Part shown: one piece after another, positions 1 to 8,333 of the stretch
Numbering within the stretch: the first letter of the stretch is position 1
Layout: every line of letters starts with the position of its first letter
NCBI RefSeq assembly: GCF_000430625.1
Contig: NZ_KE387171.1
Location: forward strand, 2,562-66,561
Length of the DNA stretch: 64,000 bases
DNA from: Aneurinibacillus terranovensis DSM 18919
Lineage (GTDB): Bacteria > Bacillota > Bacilli > Aneurinibacillales > Aneurinibacillaceae
Reading direction: 5' to 3'
Notes under the pieces: generated by a model
Database searches by the model: none
Seen by the model: only the letters and a program-made list of their open reading frames with translations
Told to the model about the DNA's origin: nothing
Made by a program: the position numbers and the translations under genes

Positions 1-12
1 TGACCCATGGAG

Positions 13-56
13 GAAAGTATATGTTGCTTTAACACTGTAAAGCAACATATACTTTC
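13..56. repeat. Perfect 18-bp inverted repeat with 8-nt loop
   Basis: The arm gaaagtatatgttgcttt (13-30) is repeated exactly in reverse complement at 39-56 around the loop aacactgt. The structure is symmetrical. It is followed on the plus strand by tttaacg rather than a long T run, so it would be a poor to moderate terminator for a gene entering from the left. It lies ten bases beyond the yusG-like terminator. Confidence 0.75.
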
Positions 57-65
57 TTTAACGAT

Positions 66-92
66 AAAAAAAAAAGCGGTGCTTTTAGCACC
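66..92 (-). terminator. Rho-independent terminator behind the yusG-like gene
   Basis: Read on the minus strand the sequence is GGTGCT-AAA-AGCACC followed by GC and a run of nine or more T residues. It starts inside the last codons of the preceding minus-strand gene and is a textbook intrinsic terminator ending the gcvH-yusG transcript. Confidence 0.85.
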
Positions 93-318
93 ACCCCGAT
101 TCACAGTCTCCAACATAATTATCAACTTGAACCACATCAGCATTATCGACCCTGAAAATACGCTGTGCATCCATATGAAAACCGGCATTCATCGTGAAAT
201 TAGCACCCTCGAAAGGAATATGGCCGATTTCCTGCCCATTCAAGGTTAAGACAATACAATCATCGGTGAGTTCTCCGCGGACTTTGTTGGTAATATCAAT
301 TTTTGATACATCAGACAT
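85..318 (-). CDS. YusG-like small protein (DUF2553)
   Basis: A 77-residue protein of unknown biochemical role. The short beta-rich sequence opens SKIDITNKVRGEL, contains LTLNGQEIGHIPFEG and ends in DCESGWC. This resembles the YusG/DUF2553 family, whose members end in a similar GWC tail. The ATG at 318 is preferred over upstream GTG and ATG codons because GAGGTG lies six bases before it. It follows gcvH on the same strand by 33 bp, the order seen in B. subtilis (yusG beside gcvH). No catalytic motif is visible. The family assignment is from memory of the consensus and is moderate. Confidence 0.65.
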   Translation of the reverse strand: MSDVSKIDITNKVRGELTDDCIVLTLNGQEIGHIPFEGANFTMNAGFHMDAQRIFRVDNADVVQVDNYVGDCESGWC

Positions 319-351
319 GTTCATCACCTCATGGTAAGAAAGTTTATAGTA

Positions 352-735
352 CTATTCTTCCTTAACCATCGCTTCATATGCAGAGCTGTCCATTAATTTA
401 TCAAGTTCGCCTTGATTTGAGATCTCCACTACGATCATCCATGCTTTATCATATGGTGATTCGTTTACCAGTTCAGGTGAGTCTTCAAGGCTGGAATTAA
501 CTTCAACGACCTTACCGCTCACAGGGGCATATAATTCAGAAACCGTTTTTACCGACTCCACACTGCCAAAGGGATCGTTTTGTGTGATTTGGTCACCTGC
601 AGACGGCAGTTCAACGAACACAATATCGCCTAACTCGGATTGGGCAAAATCAGTAATTCCAATATAAGCTTTATTGCCTTCCACTCGCACCCATTCATGT
701 TCTTCACTATATTTCAGATTAGCCGGTACATTCAT
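352..735 (-). CDS. gcvH: Glycine cleavage system H protein
   Basis: This lipoyl carrier shuttles the aminomethyl group between the P, T and L proteins of glycine decarboxylase. The 127-residue product has the family length. It opens [13 protein letters not shown] and carries the lipoylation loop [15 protein letters not shown], where K in SVKTV is the expected lipoyl lysine. The ATG at 735 is chosen because AGGAGG sits nine bases upstream; an in-frame extension to 795 lacks support. It lies 37 bp behind the thiol-redox gene and is probably cotranscribed with it and the yusG-like gene. The P and T proteins are not in the window. In Bacillales GcvH also takes part in lipoate relay, so it need not sit with gcvTPA. 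Confidence 0.95.
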   Translation of the reverse strand: MNVPANLKYSEEHEWVRVEGNKAYIGITDFAQSELGDIVFVELPSAGDQITQNDPFGSVESVKTVSELYAPVSGKVVEVNSSLEDSPELVNESPYDKAWMIVVEISNQGELDKLMDSSAYEAMVKEE

Positions 736-772
736 CGTCCCTGTCCTCCTATTCGTGTCATTCAATAATCGT

Positions 773-1225
773 CTATTCCGCTTCTTCCGGTCCAAGTATG
801 CGATCCAACCGTTTTTCCAGCATCTTAAGTCCTTTTTCTCCCGCCTGATAATGGCGAAGTTTTAAGTCCTTATCAAACAAATAATAAGCGGGCACATATT
901 GATTTTCATACGCATCGACCAGCGCATGAGAATTATCAATAGCAACCGGATGAGTCAATTCGTAATGTTTTATCGCTTCTTTAACAGGCTCAATTTGCGT
1001 ATCTTTTTCCGAACGCGGCATATGAATACTAACGACCCGCAGTCCCTGGTCTTTATAATAATCCCGCCACTGGTTCAATTGCGGGAGCGTTTCTTTACAC
1101 GTATGGCAGCTGATCGACCAGTAATGAACAAGGGCTGGCTGTCCCTTTAATTCTTCCTTCGTTACTTCACCGTTTACCCATTCTGTTACACCGCTAAATT
1201 CAGGCATTTCATCACGTAATTTCAT
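773..1225 (-). CDS. Thioredoxin-like (TlpA/redoxin family) protein
   Basis: A 150-residue thioredoxin-fold protein of the TlpA/AhpC-TSA redoxin type. The motif [17 protein letters not shown] contains a CHTC active site at about residues 40-43, and VPAYYLFD supplies the cis-proline region. No signal peptide is visible, so it is probably cytoplasmic, unlike ResA or StoA. RBS AAGGAGG precedes ATG 1225. It heads the short minus-strand cluster with gcvH and the yusG-like gene. B. subtilis also has a thioredoxin-like gene (yusE) in its gcvH neighbourhood, so the context may be conserved. Its substrate cannot be told from sequence. Confidence 0.8.
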   Translation of the reverse strand: MKLRDEMPEFSGVTEWVNGEVTKEELKGQPALVHYWSISCHTCKETLPQLNQWRDYYKDQGLRVVSIHMPRSEKDTQIEPVKEAIKHYELTHPVAIDNSHALVDAYENQYVPAYYLFDKDLKLRHYQAGEKGLKMLEKRLDRILGPEEAE

Positions 1226-1283
1226 GACTGCTTAACCTCCTTGTAGGATGCTTGGTAAAACGTTATCGCCAATGCAAAGGTTA

Positions 1284-1320
1284 AAAGAAGGACCTAACGA
1301 AATAGGTTAGGTCCTTCTTT
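1284..1320. terminator. Terminator between ahpC-type gene and redoxin gene
   Basis: A perfect 15-bp inverted repeat: aaagaaggacctaac at 1284-1298 pairs with 1306-1320 around a 7-nt loop. On the minus strand it reads into CTTCTTTTAACC, consistent with termination behind the peroxiredoxin gene at 1355. Confidence 0.8.
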
Positions 1321-1354
1321 AATGAATAATACTGTGAAGCGTCAACGAATACAA

Positions 1355-1900
1355 TTAGCCTTTCAAAAGAGCCTGGCCTGGCTTCCAGTTCGCAGGGCAA
1401 AGGCCGCCGGATTGGAAAGCTTGCAGCACACGAAGCGTTTCATCTACGCTGCGACCGACATCAAGGTTATGAATAGCAGCGTACATAAGCGTACCTTCAG
1501 GATCAATAATGAACAGGCCGCGAAGCGCAACCCCTTGTTCTTCAATAAGTACGCCATAATCGCGAGATACTTTGTGTGTATTGTCAGAAGCAATTGGGAA
1601 GTTAATGTTGCCAAGTCCATTCTCGTCGCGGGGCGTTTTAATCCATGCACGGTGGGAGTACTTGCTGTCCGTGCTGACGGCAAGAAGTTCAGCATCGAGG
1701 TCTTTAAATTGCTCATAAGCATCGCTCATTGCAGTAATTTCAGTCGGGCATACGAATGTGAAATCCAGCGGGTAGAAAAACATAACTAACCATTTACCTT
1801 TGTAGTCAGACAGTTTCGCAGTACCGAAGTTTTCCCCGTCACCGAGGGCTGTTTCCATTTCAAAGTCAGGGGCTTGTAAACCTACTAAACGTTCTGCCAT
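1355..1900 (-). CDS. Typical 2-Cys peroxiredoxin (AhpC/TSA family)
   Basis: This thiol peroxidase reduces hydrogen peroxide and organic hydroperoxides in the cytoplasm. The 181-residue product has the peroxidatic cysteine in FYPLDFTFVCPTEI near residue 50. The resolving cysteine is in GGLCPANWKPG near the C terminus. RBS GGGAGG precedes ATG 1900. The gene is monocistronic, between its own sigma-A promoter and a strong terminator. No AhpF reductase is adjacent, so the electron donor is probably thioredoxin or an unlinked flavoprotein. The C terminus WKPGQ differs from E. coli AhpC and is more like the Prx1-type proteins of Bacillales. A PerR-like box upstream suggests peroxide control. Confidence 0.93.
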   Translation of the reverse strand: MAERLVGLQAPDFEMETALGDGENFGTAKLSDYKGKWLVMFFYPLDFTFVCPTEITAMSDAYEQFKDLDAELLAVSTDSKYSHRAWIKTPRDENGLGNINFPIASDNTHKVSRDYGVLIEEQGVALRGLFIIDPEGTLMYAAIHNLDVGRSVDETLRVLQAFQSGGLCPANWKPGQALLKG

Positions 1901-1980
1901 ATGTAATGACCTCCCATAAAAATATTTTCATTCCGGGAAACCCGGAAAAAATAACTAATTTGCTCATTTTCTTCATTCAG

Positions 1981-2010
1981 ATCATAACAAATCCTAGAGA
2001 TAATAGTCAA
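1981..2010 (-). promoter_or_regulatory. Sigma-A promoter of the peroxiredoxin gene
   Basis: On the minus strand TTGACT (2010-2005) and TATGAT (1986-1981) are separated by 18 bp. They lie about 80 bp before the ATG at 1900. Both hexamers differ from consensus by one base. Confidence 0.7.
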
Positions 2011-2017
2011 TACTTTC

Positions 2018-2032
2018 TAATAATAATTTTAA
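2018..2032 (-). promoter_or_regulatory. PerR-like box upstream of the peroxiredoxin promoter
   Basis: The minus strand reads TTAAAATTATTATTA. This agrees with the PerR consensus TTATAATNATTATAA at 12 of 14 defined positions. It sits just upstream of the -35 element. Fur-family boxes overlap in sequence, so the regulator is inferred from the peroxidase it precedes. Confidence 0.5.
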
Positions 2033-2076
2033 TTAAGCGTACAATGTTGCAACACACGCTAATTATTGTAGACCAT

Positions 2077-3294
2077 CTAACGAGAAATTATTCCCGATTT
2101 TTTTATGCGTTCGATCACTTCTTTTAATACATCAACCGGTTTTACAAGGGCGATGCGAACGTATCCTTCCCCTTCCTGGCCAAACGCATTACCGGGAATG
2201 ACCACAACGCCGGCCTTTTCAAGCAGCGTAAATGCAAAATTCTCCGATGTCCACCCATCCGGAATCGGCGCCCACACAAACATCGTCGCTTTCGGCTTAT
2301 CGATTTTCCATCCGATCGCTGCTAGACCGTCAAGCAGAACGTCACGCCGCTCCTGGTAAACTTGCGCAATCCGATTTTGACCCGGATGCAAAATATCATG
2401 CTCCATTGCGGCAATCGCAGCCTCTTGAATCGCAAGAAAAATACCGTAATCGATATTGGATTTGATGATTGCAAGCGGGCGGATGATCTGTGCATTCCCC
2501 ACAATATATCCAACACGGCACCCGGCCATATTAAAGCTTTTTGACAGCGAATTAAATTCCACGCCGACTTCTTTCGCCCCTGGTGTTTCGAGGAAACTTG
2601 GCGGACGATAACCGTCAAACGCCATTTCCGAATACGCCATATCATGGGCCACAAGAATATCATTTTCCCGCGCGAATCTCACCACTTTCTCAAAGAACCC
2701 TTCTTGAACCGTAGCGGAAACAGGGTTATTTGGATAATTCAACACCATTAACTTCGCCCGTTCCAGAATGTCAGCGGGTATATTCGTAAAGTCCGGTAAA
2801 AAACCGTTTTCCGCCCGAAGCGGAAGCGGATAAATCTCGCCGCCGGCCAGGTTTACACTGGCAAAATAAATAGGATAGCCCGGATCCGGTACGAGCACGA
2901 CATCTCCCGGGTCAATCCAACCCTGCGCCAGATGAGCCAGCCCATCCTGCGAACCCATTAATGATAAAACTTCGTGATCCGGGTCGACTTCAACATGAAA
3001 GCGGTGAAAATACCAACTGGCTACGGTTTCCCGGAAGCGCAGAGAGCCCTCCGAGGTCGGATATCCATAATTATCAGGGTTGCGAACCGCCTGAGTGAGC
3101 GCTTCCATAATAAAAGGCGAAGGAGGTTGATCAGGACTCCCAATGCCAAGATCAATCACCTCAAACGTGCCGCTTGCTTCCACCGCTCTCTTTCTCTGAT
3201 TCATCTCTGTAAAAATAGCCGACGATAACCCCGCCAGTCTTCTGGACGGTTGTACATGCAGTGATATTGTCAAGTTCGTTCCCTCTACTTCCAA
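2077..3294 (-). CDS. PLP-dependent class I/II aminotransferase, LL-diaminopimelate-aminotransferase-like
   Basis: A fold-type I aminotransferase of about 400 residues. PDPGYPIYFASVNLAGG, NYPNNPVSATV and the PLP-lysine motif SLSKSFNMAGCRVGY are all present. The sequence resembles the DapL2/YugH-PatA group, so an amino donor to an amino-acid or diaminopimelate precursor is likely; the substrate cannot be fixed. The longest start is TTG 3294, overlapping the ArsC-like gene by 10 bp behind GGAG. A second TTG at 3273 has GAGGG seven bases upstream, and both keep the RRLAGLSSAIF segment typical of the family. It follows the ArsC-like gene on the same strand. Confidence 0.85.
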   Translation of the reverse strand: MEVEGTNLTISLHVQPSRRLAGLSSAIFTEMNQRKRAVEASGTFEVIDLGIGSPDQPPSPFIMEALTQAVRNPDNYGYPTSEGSLRFRETVASWYFHRFHVEVDPDHEVLSLMGSQDGLAHLAQGWIDPGDVVLVPDPGYPIYFASVNLAGGEIYPLPLRAENGFLPDFTNIPADILERAKLMVLNYPNNPVSATVQEGFFEKVVRFARENDILVAHDMAYSEMAFDGYRPPSFLETPGAKEVGVEFNSLSKSFNMAGCRVGYIVGNAQIIRPLAIIKSNIDYGIFLAIQEAAIAAMEHDILHPGQNRIAQVYQERRDVLLDGLAAIGWKIDKPKATMFVWAPIPDGWTSENFAFTLLEKAGVVVIPGNAFGQEGEGYVRIALVKPVDVLKEVIERIKKSGIISR

Positions 3295-3644
3295 TTTTTC
3301 TCCATGTCTTCTTCCTTAAATCCGACGGTTACATGTTCGCTGCCTGCAATAAGCGGCCGTTTGATAAGCTTGCCATCAGAAGCCAACAGGGCAAGCATCT
3401 CCTCCTCCGACATCTTGCCCAGCTTATCTTTTAAGCCAAGTTCGCGGTACGACTGCCCGCTCGTATTAAAAAATTTCTTTAAGTCCAGTCCGCTTCGCTG
3501 CCAGTATGTACGCAATTCCTCTACTGTCGGCGGCCGGTCAACAATGGGAATTTCCTGATAAGGCACCCCATTTTCATCCAGCCATTTTTTTGCTTTCCGG
3601 CATGTGCCACATTTGTTATATACATACGCTTTTATTTCTGACAT
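3285..3644 (-). CDS. ArsC/Spx-family protein (YusI-like)
   Basis: A 119-residue thioredoxin-fold protein of the ArsC/Spx/YffB family. The N terminus YVYNKCGTCRKAKKWLDENG carries CGTC at the usual reductase position, and RPLIAG matches the family's RP(I/L) element. It lacks features that would identify it as Spx itself. B. subtilis yusI lies next to gcvH, and this gene is close to gcvH here, so YusI-like is the best label. Start ATG 3644 is chosen for GGGAGG nine bases upstream. Arsenate reductase activity is only a family possibility, because no ars genes are nearby. Confidence 0.85.
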   Translation of the reverse strand: MSEIKAYVYNKCGTCRKAKKWLDENGVPYQEIPIVDRPPTVEELRTYWQRSGLDLKKFFNTSGQSYRELGLKDKLGKMSEEEMLALLASDGKLIKRPLIAGSEHVTVGFKEEDMEKNWK

Positions 3645-3676
3645 AAGACGCCTCCCAAATTTTATCATAGCACAAT

Positions 3677-4468
3677 TTACGTTATAGTCGCACGTTGAAG
3701 CAGAATTTGCGGCACATTGAGGGTAGGGTGCTGCACGATCAGCGGTTCTGTCCCGTACACCTCTTGCAAAAGGGGGGCATTGATGATGTCATTCACACAT
3801 CCGCCGCGTGTAATTCTGCCCTGTTCTATCAGGAGAAGACGGTCACAGTACTGGGCGGCGAGATTTAAATCATGGAGAACAAGCAATATCGTTCCGCCAG
3901 TTTCTCTCTGCCAGCTCCGAACCAAATTGAGAATAGATACCTGATAACCAATATCCAGATACGTTGTCGGCTCATCCAGCAGGAGGATTTTCGCCTGCTG
4001 GGCAAACGAGGATGCAATGGCCACCCGCTGGCGTTCTCCACCGCTTAGTTCATCTAACTTTTTGTGTGCAATGGCCGCAATTCCGGTGCGTTCCATAGCC
4101 TCATATATCGCCTGCCTGTCGCGTTTCGACTCACGTTGCCAAAACCGCTGGTACGGGTAGCGCCCCATCGCCACCACCTCTTCTACTTCCACAGATGATG
4201 CGGCAATTCCCCCTTGATTGACAACCGCCAATTTACGGGCCAGAATTCGTGACGGATAATCGGCTAGTTTTTTTCCGTCGATATAAACCTCGCCTTGATC
4301 AGGCTTTAACACGCGGGAAAGAATTTTAACCAGGGTCGATTTACCGGAACCATTGGGTCCAATAATTCCAACGGTTTCTCCTTCATTCACCCGAAAATCA
4401 ATTTCTGTAAGAATCGGAATGTTTTCCGCGCGGTAGCTAATTTGTTGTACATCTATCACGATCTCCAC
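3677..4468 (-). CDS. btuD: ABC transporter ATPase for cobalamin/iron chelate (BtuD/FecE-like)
   Basis: The nucleotide-binding subunit of a class II importer. Walker A GPNGSGKSTL, signature LSGGERQRVAIA, Walker B ILLLDEPTTYLD and the switch histidine in LVLHDLNLA are all present in about 263 residues. It is last in a three-gene operon with permease and binding protein, all on the minus strand. The start is GTG 4468 or GTG 4459; the latter has GGAG at better spacing. Because the window is rich in cobalamin salvage genes, corrinoid is the likeliest cargo. FecE-type siderophore importers look the same, and no cobalamin riboswitch was found upstream. Confidence 0.85.
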   Translation of the reverse strand: MEIVIDVQQISYRAENIPILTEIDFRVNEGETVGIIGPNGSGKSTLVKILSRVLKPDQGEVYIDGKKLADYPSRILARKLAVVNQGGIAASSVEVEEVVAMGRYPYQRFWQRESKRDRQAIYEAMERTGIAAIAHKKLDELSGGERQRVAIASSFAQQAKILLLDEPTTYLDIGYQVSILNLVRSWQRETGGTILLVLHDLNLAAQYCDRLLLIEQGRITRGGCVNDIINAPLLQEVYGTEPLIVQHPTLNVPQILLQRATIT

Positions 4469-4513
4469 TCCAATTTTCTACATTTAAACATCCTTTTAGG
4501 GCGGGCGGCCGTG

Positions 4514-5587
4514 TTAAAAGAAGTTTTTTCTTGTTTGACGCAGAAGATACGCAAAAAAAGGAGCCCCAAGGAAGGCGGTAATGACTCCAATCGGCAGCTC
4601 CTGTGGCTGCATAATGATGCGTGCCAGTGTGTCTGCAATAACAAGCAAAACTGAGCCTGCTATAGCTGATACGGGGAAAAGCAAACGATGGTCGGAACCA
4701 ACCAGCATGCGCATGATGTGCGGAACAATTAAACCGACAAATCCAATGACACCGGATACCGATACCGCGGCGCCTGCTGTTAACGAAGCAGCAATAAGCA
4801 GTACGAGACGAACCCATCCGACATTCATCCCGAGATGGTGCGCATGTTCCTCGCCAAGTGCCATAATATTCAACTCACGCGCAAATCCATACATCACGAG
4901 GATACCGCCCGCAATATAAGGAAAAATTACTTCGCCGAAAGTCCAGTCGCTGAGTGTTAAACTCCCCATAAGCCAAAAGATAATCTGCTGAGCCTTTTCC
5001 TGTGACTGTGAAAGCACAAGAGAAAGCCCTGCACCGAGAAAAGCCTGCACAACGACACCGGACAGGATGAGAGACTCGATTCGAACTCTTCCGCGGGTGA
5101 AGGCGAGACGATACACAATGAACAACGTAGCAAGTCCGCAGATAAAAGAAACAAGAGGAAGCGTCCACTGCCCGGTTACGCTTATCTGCCAGCCAAACAT
5201 AATGACAAGAGCTGCCCCGAGCGAGGCGCCTGAAGACACTCCCAGAATATATGGATCTGCCAGTGGATTGCGAAGTACACCCTGGTAAACGACCCCGGAA
5301 GAAGCCAGTGCGGCACCAACAAGTACAGCAAGCAAAACACGCGGCATGCGGATTTCCCATACGATTGTCTCAGCAGCAGACGGCACCCCCTTCGCCGCTG
5401 ACAAACCAAACGGCAGATGGGACATAATGATTTGCCAAACCGTAAAATATGAAAGGTTCGCGCTCCCGAGCGATACACTGAACATGACAGCAAGGAACAA
5501 AAGAAATGAGAGCAAGAGCAGCCAGAACACCAGGCGCTTATACCAGGACCAGGAAGATGGCTTTCTTTGAACCTTAGTGCCAGCCAT
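4514..5587 (-). CDS. btuC: ABC importer permease, FecCD/BtuC family
   Basis: A polytopic membrane protein of 357 residues with a basic N-terminal extension and about nine to ten hydrophobic helices. Family motifs include RMPRVLLAVLVGAALASSG, QGVLRNPLADPYILGVSSGA and the coupling region VSVSGVIGFVGLIVPHI. It forms the membrane channel with the neighbouring ATPase. Its ATG directly follows the stop codon of the binding-protein gene (TAG then ATG), so the two are translationally coupled. Cargo is inferred as corrinoid from the binding protein and the cobalamin genes in the window. Confidence 0.9.
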   Translation of the reverse strand: MAGTKVQRKPSSWSWYKRLVFWLLLLSFLLFLAVMFSVSLGSANLSYFTVWQIIMSHLPFGLSAAKGVPSAAETIVWEIRMPRVLLAVLVGAALASSGVVYQGVLRNPLADPYILGVSSGASLGAALVIMFGWQISVTGQWTLPLVSFICGLATLFIVYRLAFTRGRVRIESLILSGVVVQAFLGAGLSLVLSQSQEKAQQIIFWLMGSLTLSDWTFGEVIFPYIAGGILVMYGFARELNIMALGEEHAHHLGMNVGWVRLVLLIAASLTAGAAVSVSGVIGFVGLIVPHIMRMLVGSDHRLLFPVSAIAGSVLLVIADTLARIIMQPQELPIGVITAFLGAPFFAYLLRQTRKNFF

Positions 5588-6541
5588 CTATTTAAAAAGG
5601 TCCGGGTGCAGGTCGGCTGCAATTTGTTTTAAACCGTCTGTTATACGCGGACCCGGCCTGTCCACTAGATTGGAATCAAGGTCAAAAACTTTGCCCTGCT
5701 GCACCGCATGAATGCCTTTCCACGTTGTTCGCTGCTTAATTTTTTCAGTTGCCCCTTTCTGGTAATAGCCATATGTATCCAGAATAATGTCAGGATTACG
5801 TTCGATGATTTTTTCTTCCGAAAGCTGTTTCCAGCCGGTAAGATCAGAGGCAATATTCACCCCACCAGCCATTTCAATCATGTCATTCATAAACGTACCT
5901 TTTCCGGTAGTGAATAGAGTCGGGTCTACTTCCACCCATACTTTCGGCTTTTTAGAAGCTGGAATATCCTTTACCTTGTCGGTAACCTGCTTCACATCCT
6001 TCCGCATTTTGGCAACAAGCTGTTCCGCTTTATCTTCTGTTCCCGTTGCCTTCCCTACCGTCTCGATAGACGCATAGATGTCGTCAAATGTCTTTGCATC
6101 CGATGCTAGAACCGGAATGCCCAGCTTGCGGAGGGCTGCAATCGCTTTGCCGTTACTCGAATCGGCGAGGACAAGATCAGGCTGCAGAGATACAACCTTT
6201 TCCGTATTAATATTCAAATCACCGACCCGCTGCTTTTTGGCTACTTCTTTCGGATAATCATCGTAGTTGGAAACGCCGACAATCTGTTGATCCAGCCCGA
6301 GCGCAAAGGCAATTTCCGTCATATTAGGGATGATAGACACGATGCGCTCCGGTTTTTTAGCTATCTTTACTTCTGTACCGGTACTGTCATGTATGGTAAC
6401 CGGAAATCCCGGACTTGAAGCGGCCGGTGGATTGGGCTTGTTTTGTGAGCTGACTTCCTGTTTCGTTCCACCACACCCTGCGATCGCAAAAAGAAGCAGA
6501 GCAAGGACGATGAAAGAAAGAGTTTTTCGCATGTTGTGCAT
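5588..6541 (-). CDS. btuF: Corrinoid/iron-chelate-binding lipoprotein (BtuF-like)
   Basis: The extracytoplasmic solute-binding lipoprotein of the importer, 317 residues. The signal peptide MRKTLSFIVLALLLFAIAG runs into the lipobox AIAGC, followed by a disordered linker and a TroA/PeripBP_2 domain. Motifs ERIVSIIPNMTEIAFALGLD and GVSNYDDYPKE are typical of BtuF and FhuD relatives. It is first in the btuFCD order. The start is ATG 6541 or the ATG three codons later, which begins the signal peptide proper. Substrate choice between vitamin B12 and siderophore cannot be settled from sequence. Confidence 0.85.
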   Translation of the reverse strand: MHNMRKTLSFIVLALLLFAIAGCGGTKQEVSSQNKPNPPAASSPGFPVTIHDSTGTEVKIAKKPERIVSIIPNMTEIAFALGLDQQIVGVSNYDDYPKEVAKKQRVGDLNINTEKVVSLQPDLVLADSSNGKAIAALRKLGIPVLASDAKTFDDIYASIETVGKATGTEDKAEQLVAKMRKDVKQVTDKVKDIPASKKPKVWVEVDPTLFTTGKGTFMNDMIEMAGGVNIASDLTGWKQLSEEKIIERNPDIILDTYGYYQKGATEKIKQRTTWKGIHAVQQGKVFDLDSNLVDRPGPRITDGLKQIAADLHPDLFK

Positions 6542-6599
6542 GTTGTTTCTCTCCCATGTTATTTTATATTTGAAGAAAGGTTATACTGACGACGTAAAA

Positions 6600-6627
6600 A
6601 CGCCTCTCCTCACGCGAGGACAGGCGT
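6600..6627 (-). terminator. Terminator overlapping the end of the DUF2797 gene
   Basis: On the minus strand ACGCCTGTCCTC-GCGT-GAGGAGAGGCGT is followed by TTTTT. The stop codon of the DUF2797 gene (TGA at 6612-6610) lies inside the hairpin. It separates that gene from btuF. Confidence 0.85.
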
Positions 6628-7413
6628 AGATAATTCAACCTGGTAGCCCGAATATTTTTTAACGTTGAGCACACCGTTTTTAAAAAGCAGATACTGGCCT
6701 TTTATCCCAATCAGCTCATCCTCTATAACAGGCTGCTTGTCCAGGTTGTATGTCTTCACTTTATCAATCTGCCCGGTAAGCGGATAGGTTACGTCCACCC
6801 ACTGGTCCTCTTTCAGAATGTACGGTTGAAATTCTTCCGGAAACTTTGCCTGAACCTCTTCTCGGAGTTCGAGCAAATCAACAAGTTCGACTTCCCCTTT
6901 TAACATCTTGCGCCAATCTGTTTTATCTGCCAGGAACTGCGAAAGGTACACTTCAAGCTCCCCCGCCAGCTTGCGCGTCGGGACTTCAGCGATGGGAATC
7001 GCCCGCATCGCCCCCTGGTCAATCCAGCGTTTCATCTCATTATTTTTCCGGGTAAGACCGACCTTCACGCCGCTGCTTACCGCCAGATATACATAATGCG
7101 GAATCATGCAGTGTGTTTTTCCAAACTCCGGATCCCGGCACGTGCCCCGATCGTAATGACACTCGTGGGGTTTAACGATACACAAATCATTTTCCGGCAG
7201 CTTTGTAAAGCAAGGATAGCAGTACCCGTTATTGTATGTTTTTTTAATCTTGCGTCCACAGCTTATGCATTCAATTTTCCCTTTAAATTCAAGGTGAAGC
7301 TGTCTCCCAATCCAATCATTCATGGTCACACGTTCGTCCGCCAGCTGTAAAACATAGTGTATTGGGCTCTCATATTGATGCTGAAAACCCTGTAGAAAAC
7401 CGATGTATTTCAC
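6610..7413 (-). CDS. DUF2797 family protein
   Basis: A 267-residue protein of the uncharacterised DUF2797 family. It has one clear C4 zinc-ribbon-like site, CISCGRKIKKTYNNGYC-YPC at about residues 48-68. A second cluster, HECHYDRGTCRDPEFGKTHC, begins near residue 83. The segment HYVYLAVSSGVKVGLTRK is typical of the family and looks like a GIY-YIG-related fold start (YLAVS...KVGLT). No role is established. It is monocistronic with its own terminator, and an RBS-like GAGAGGG precedes ATG 7413. Confidence 0.8.
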   Translation of the reverse strand: MKYIGFLQGFQHQYESPIHYVLQLADERVTMNDWIGRQLHLEFKGKIECISCGRKIKKTYNNGYCYPCFTKLPENDLCIVKPHECHYDRGTCRDPEFGKTHCMIPHYVYLAVSSGVKVGLTRKNNEMKRWIDQGAMRAIPIAEVPTRKLAGELEVYLSQFLADKTDWRKMLKGEVELVDLLELREEVQAKFPEEFQPYILKEDQWVDVTYPLTGQIDKVKTYNLDKQPVIEDELIGIKGQYLLFKNGVLNVKKYSGYQVELSTPVLA

Positions 7414-7528
7414 AAATTCCCTCTCCTAAACGACAGCCTGCTGTTTCTTGTATGCGGCTATTTTTTGCCTTTGCCCTTTTGCTAAAAGCTTTATTGACAC
7501 GCTTGTGCTTTTTCCAAACGCCCTTTCT

Positions 7529-8260
7529 TTAGGCGTGGATCACCTTGTGAAGGAATTCCTTCGTCCGTTCATTTTTTGGATTCGTAAATATATCTTCCGG
7601 ACGCCCTTCTTCCATAATAATACCCTGATCCATAAAAATCACCCGATCACACACATCGCGCGCAAAGCCCATTTCATGGGTGACTACAACCATGGTCATC
7701 CCTTCCTGAGCAAGATTTTTCATAACGGACAGAACCTCACCCACGAGTTCCGGATCAAGCGCCGAAGTTGGTTCGTCAAACAGCATAATTTTCGGATTCA
7801 TCGCAAGCGCACGCGCGATCGCCACACGCTGCATTTGCCCGCCGGAAAGCTTCTCCGGATAAACGTCAGCTTTATCGCGCAATCCAACCTTTTCAAGAAG
7901 TTCCAGCGCCCTTTTGTGTATCGTTTCTTTGCTCTCTTTTAACACTTTCACCGGAGCCAGCACGACGTTTTCCACAACCGTCTTATGCGGGAATAAATTA
8001 AAACGCTGGAACACCATGCCTACTTCGGTTCGAACCTGGTTTATATCGACCTTCGGATTGGAAAGATCATGTCCGTTAATGATGATCTGCCCGCTTGTTA
8101 ATTCTTCTAAACCATTCAAGCAGCGCAAGAACGTACTTTTGCCGGAACCGGAAGGACCGATGACGCTGACCACTTCTTTCTCATTAATAATGCAGTCGAT
8201 TCCCTTAAGAACTTCCAATTCACCAAAATACTTATGGAGATTTTTAACTTGAATGATCAA
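7529..8260 (-). CDS. Amino-acid ABC transporter ATPase (GlnQ type), orphan
   Basis: A 243-residue ATPase of the polar amino acid uptake class. Walker [20 protein letters not shown]-loop [10 protein letters not shown], signature [15 protein letters not shown], Walker [15 protein letters not shown] and the H-loop [10 protein letters not shown] are intact. The family normally sits with a permease and a binding protein, but neither gene is adjacent here, so it must work with an unlinked partner or have lost one. The likely start is TTG 8260, with AAGGGG about 11 bases upstream. The specific amino acid cannot be inferred. Confidence 0.9.
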   Translation of the reverse strand: MIIQVKNLHKYFGELEVLKGIDCIINEKEVVSVIGPSGSGKSTFLRCLNGLEELTSGQIIINGHDLSNPKVDINQVRTEVGMVFQRFNLFPHKTVVENVVLAPVKVLKESKETIHKRALELLEKVGLRDKADVYPEKLSGGQMQRVAIARALAMNPKIMLFDEPTSALDPELVGEVLSVMKNLAQEGMTMVVVTHEMGFARDVCDRVIFMDQGIIMEEGRPEDIFTNPKNERTKEFLHKVIHA

Positions 8261-8333
8261 GATTACAGACCCCTTCCGCGTACCAGCTATTTTTTTTCAA
8301 TTGTAAGGAAAAATCGCTAATTTGTAAAATGAA

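Noticed and set aside
7-249. Plus-strand frame of 80 codons over the left palindrome
   Set aside because: It is antisense to the yusG-like gene, crosses a terminator and a palindrome, and has no family match.
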